From contig NZ_AP021901.1 in the NCBI RefSeq assembly GCF_018325905.1, positions 4,526,001-4,590,000 on the forward strand: DNA of 64,000 bases. The letters are read 5' to 3'. The notes under the pieces were generated by a model. It did no database searches. It was given only the letters and a program-made list of their open reading frames with translations, and had not been told where the DNA came from. Each line of letters begins with the position of its first letter. Positions within the stretch are counted from its first letter, which is position 1. Below are positions 63,558-64,000 of this stretch, piece by piece. The DNA is from Pseudomonas sp. St316. Its GTDB lineage: Bacteria > Pseudomonadota > Gammaproteobacteria > Pseudomonadales > Pseudomonadaceae. A program made the position numbers and the translations under genes.

Positions 63558-64000
63558 ATGCTAAAGCTGACGCCACGCCAAGCAGAGATTCTGGCCTTCA
63601 TCAAACGCTGCCTCGAAGACAACGGCTACCCGCCAACCCGCGCGGAAATCGCCCAGGAACTGGGTTTCAAGTCGCCCAACGCGGCTGAAGAACACCTCAA
63701 GGCGCTGGCGCGCAAGGGAGCTATCGAAATGACCCCGGGCGCATCCCGAGGCATTCGCATCCCCGGCTTCGAAGCCAAGGCCGACGAAACCACGCTGCCG
63801 ATCATCGGCCGGGTAGCGGCAGGCGCACCGATCCTGGCCCAGCAGCATGTCGAGGAGTCCTGCAACATCAATCCTTCGTTCTTCCATCCTCGCGCCGACT
63901 ACCTGCTTCGCGTACACGGCATGAGCATGAAGGACATTGGCATCTTCGACGGTGACCTCCTGGCCGTCCACACTACTCGCGAAGCCCGCAATGGCCAGAT
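63558..64000 (+). CDS. lexA: LexA repressor (5' part, cut by window end)
   Basis: The ATG at 63558 opens [19 protein letters not shown], the LexA winged HTH (residues 1-70). The self-cleavage site Ala88-Gly89 (GRVAAGAPI) and the catalytic Ser123 (HGMSMKD) are visible; the catalytic Lys lies beyond the window. About 147 residues are seen. It represses SOS genes, including its own, through the two boxes upstream and probably the radical SAM operon at 27 kb. Confidence 0.96.
   Translation, partial: MLKLTPRQAEILAFIKRCLEDNGYPPTRAEIAQELGFKSPNAAEEHLKALARKGAIEMTPGASRGIRIPGFEAKADETTLPIIGRVAAGAPILAQQHVEESCNINPSFFHPRADYLLRVHGMSMKDIGIFDGDLLAVHTTREARNGQ

Overview
The window is chromosomal DNA of a fluorescent Pseudomonas (P. 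fluorescens complex, species not resolvable by eye). This rests on high-GC codon use, lexA next to psrA, the lolCDE, sthA, gap, mfd and copRS neighbourhoods, and many REP elements with the core GTGGGAGCGAGCTTGCTCGCGAT. From memory, the gene order matches two P. aeruginosa blocks: tal, STAS protein, response regulator, mlaA, phosphonatase-like protein, queF, cupredoxin, copRS; and lolCDE, PilZ, glpQ-like, sthA, apbE, gap, mfd, nagZ, psrA, lexA.

Layout. 0-17.9 kb holds transport, regulation and housekeeping genes: nhaR, an MFS exporter, sstT, DUF1993, yceH, an AroE-like enzyme, a repeat-rich secreted protein, a purine permease, arylamine N-acetyltransferase, exonuclease III, two cyclic-di-GMP enzymes, a secreted RNase T2, chrA and arsN2. 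17.9-30.4 kb is an accessory stretch. It has a RelE-type toxin with an HTH antitoxin, unknown genes, a NepI-like exporter with a divergent AraC regulator, a nickel/cobalt rcnR-rcnA operon with a clear G-tract operator, an orphan BrnA antitoxin, an SOS-boxed radical SAM DNA-repair-like operon, YhfG-Fic, a PPP phosphatase, a cytochrome c, an SMI1/KNR4 protein and a ParD/ParE pair whose toxin carries an amber codon.

30.4-48 kb is core: dusA, tal, a STAS/PP2C partner-switch pair, mlaA, a phosphonatase-like pseudoenzyme, queF, a copper cupredoxin with copRS, lolCDE, a PilZ protein, a glycerophosphodiesterase, sthA and apbE. 48-64 kb holds a citrate-type MFS symporter, gap divergent from mfd, csiV, two convergent SWIM-SNF2 helicase paralogues (the second split by an in-frame TAA), nagZ, psrA with two operator boxes, and the start of lexA behind two SOS boxes.

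Themes. DNA damage is represented by lexA, mfd, exonuclease III and the SOS-boxed radical SAM operon. Metal handling is represented by chrA, rcnRA, copRS and cupredoxin. Envelope maintenance is represented by mlaA, lolCDE, nagZ and csiV. The least understood parts are the radical SAM operon, the SNF2 pair, the dead phosphonatase homologue and the unknown genes at 18.7-19.6 and 23.9-24.4 kb. No rRNA, tRNA, CRISPR array, transposase or prophage was seen.
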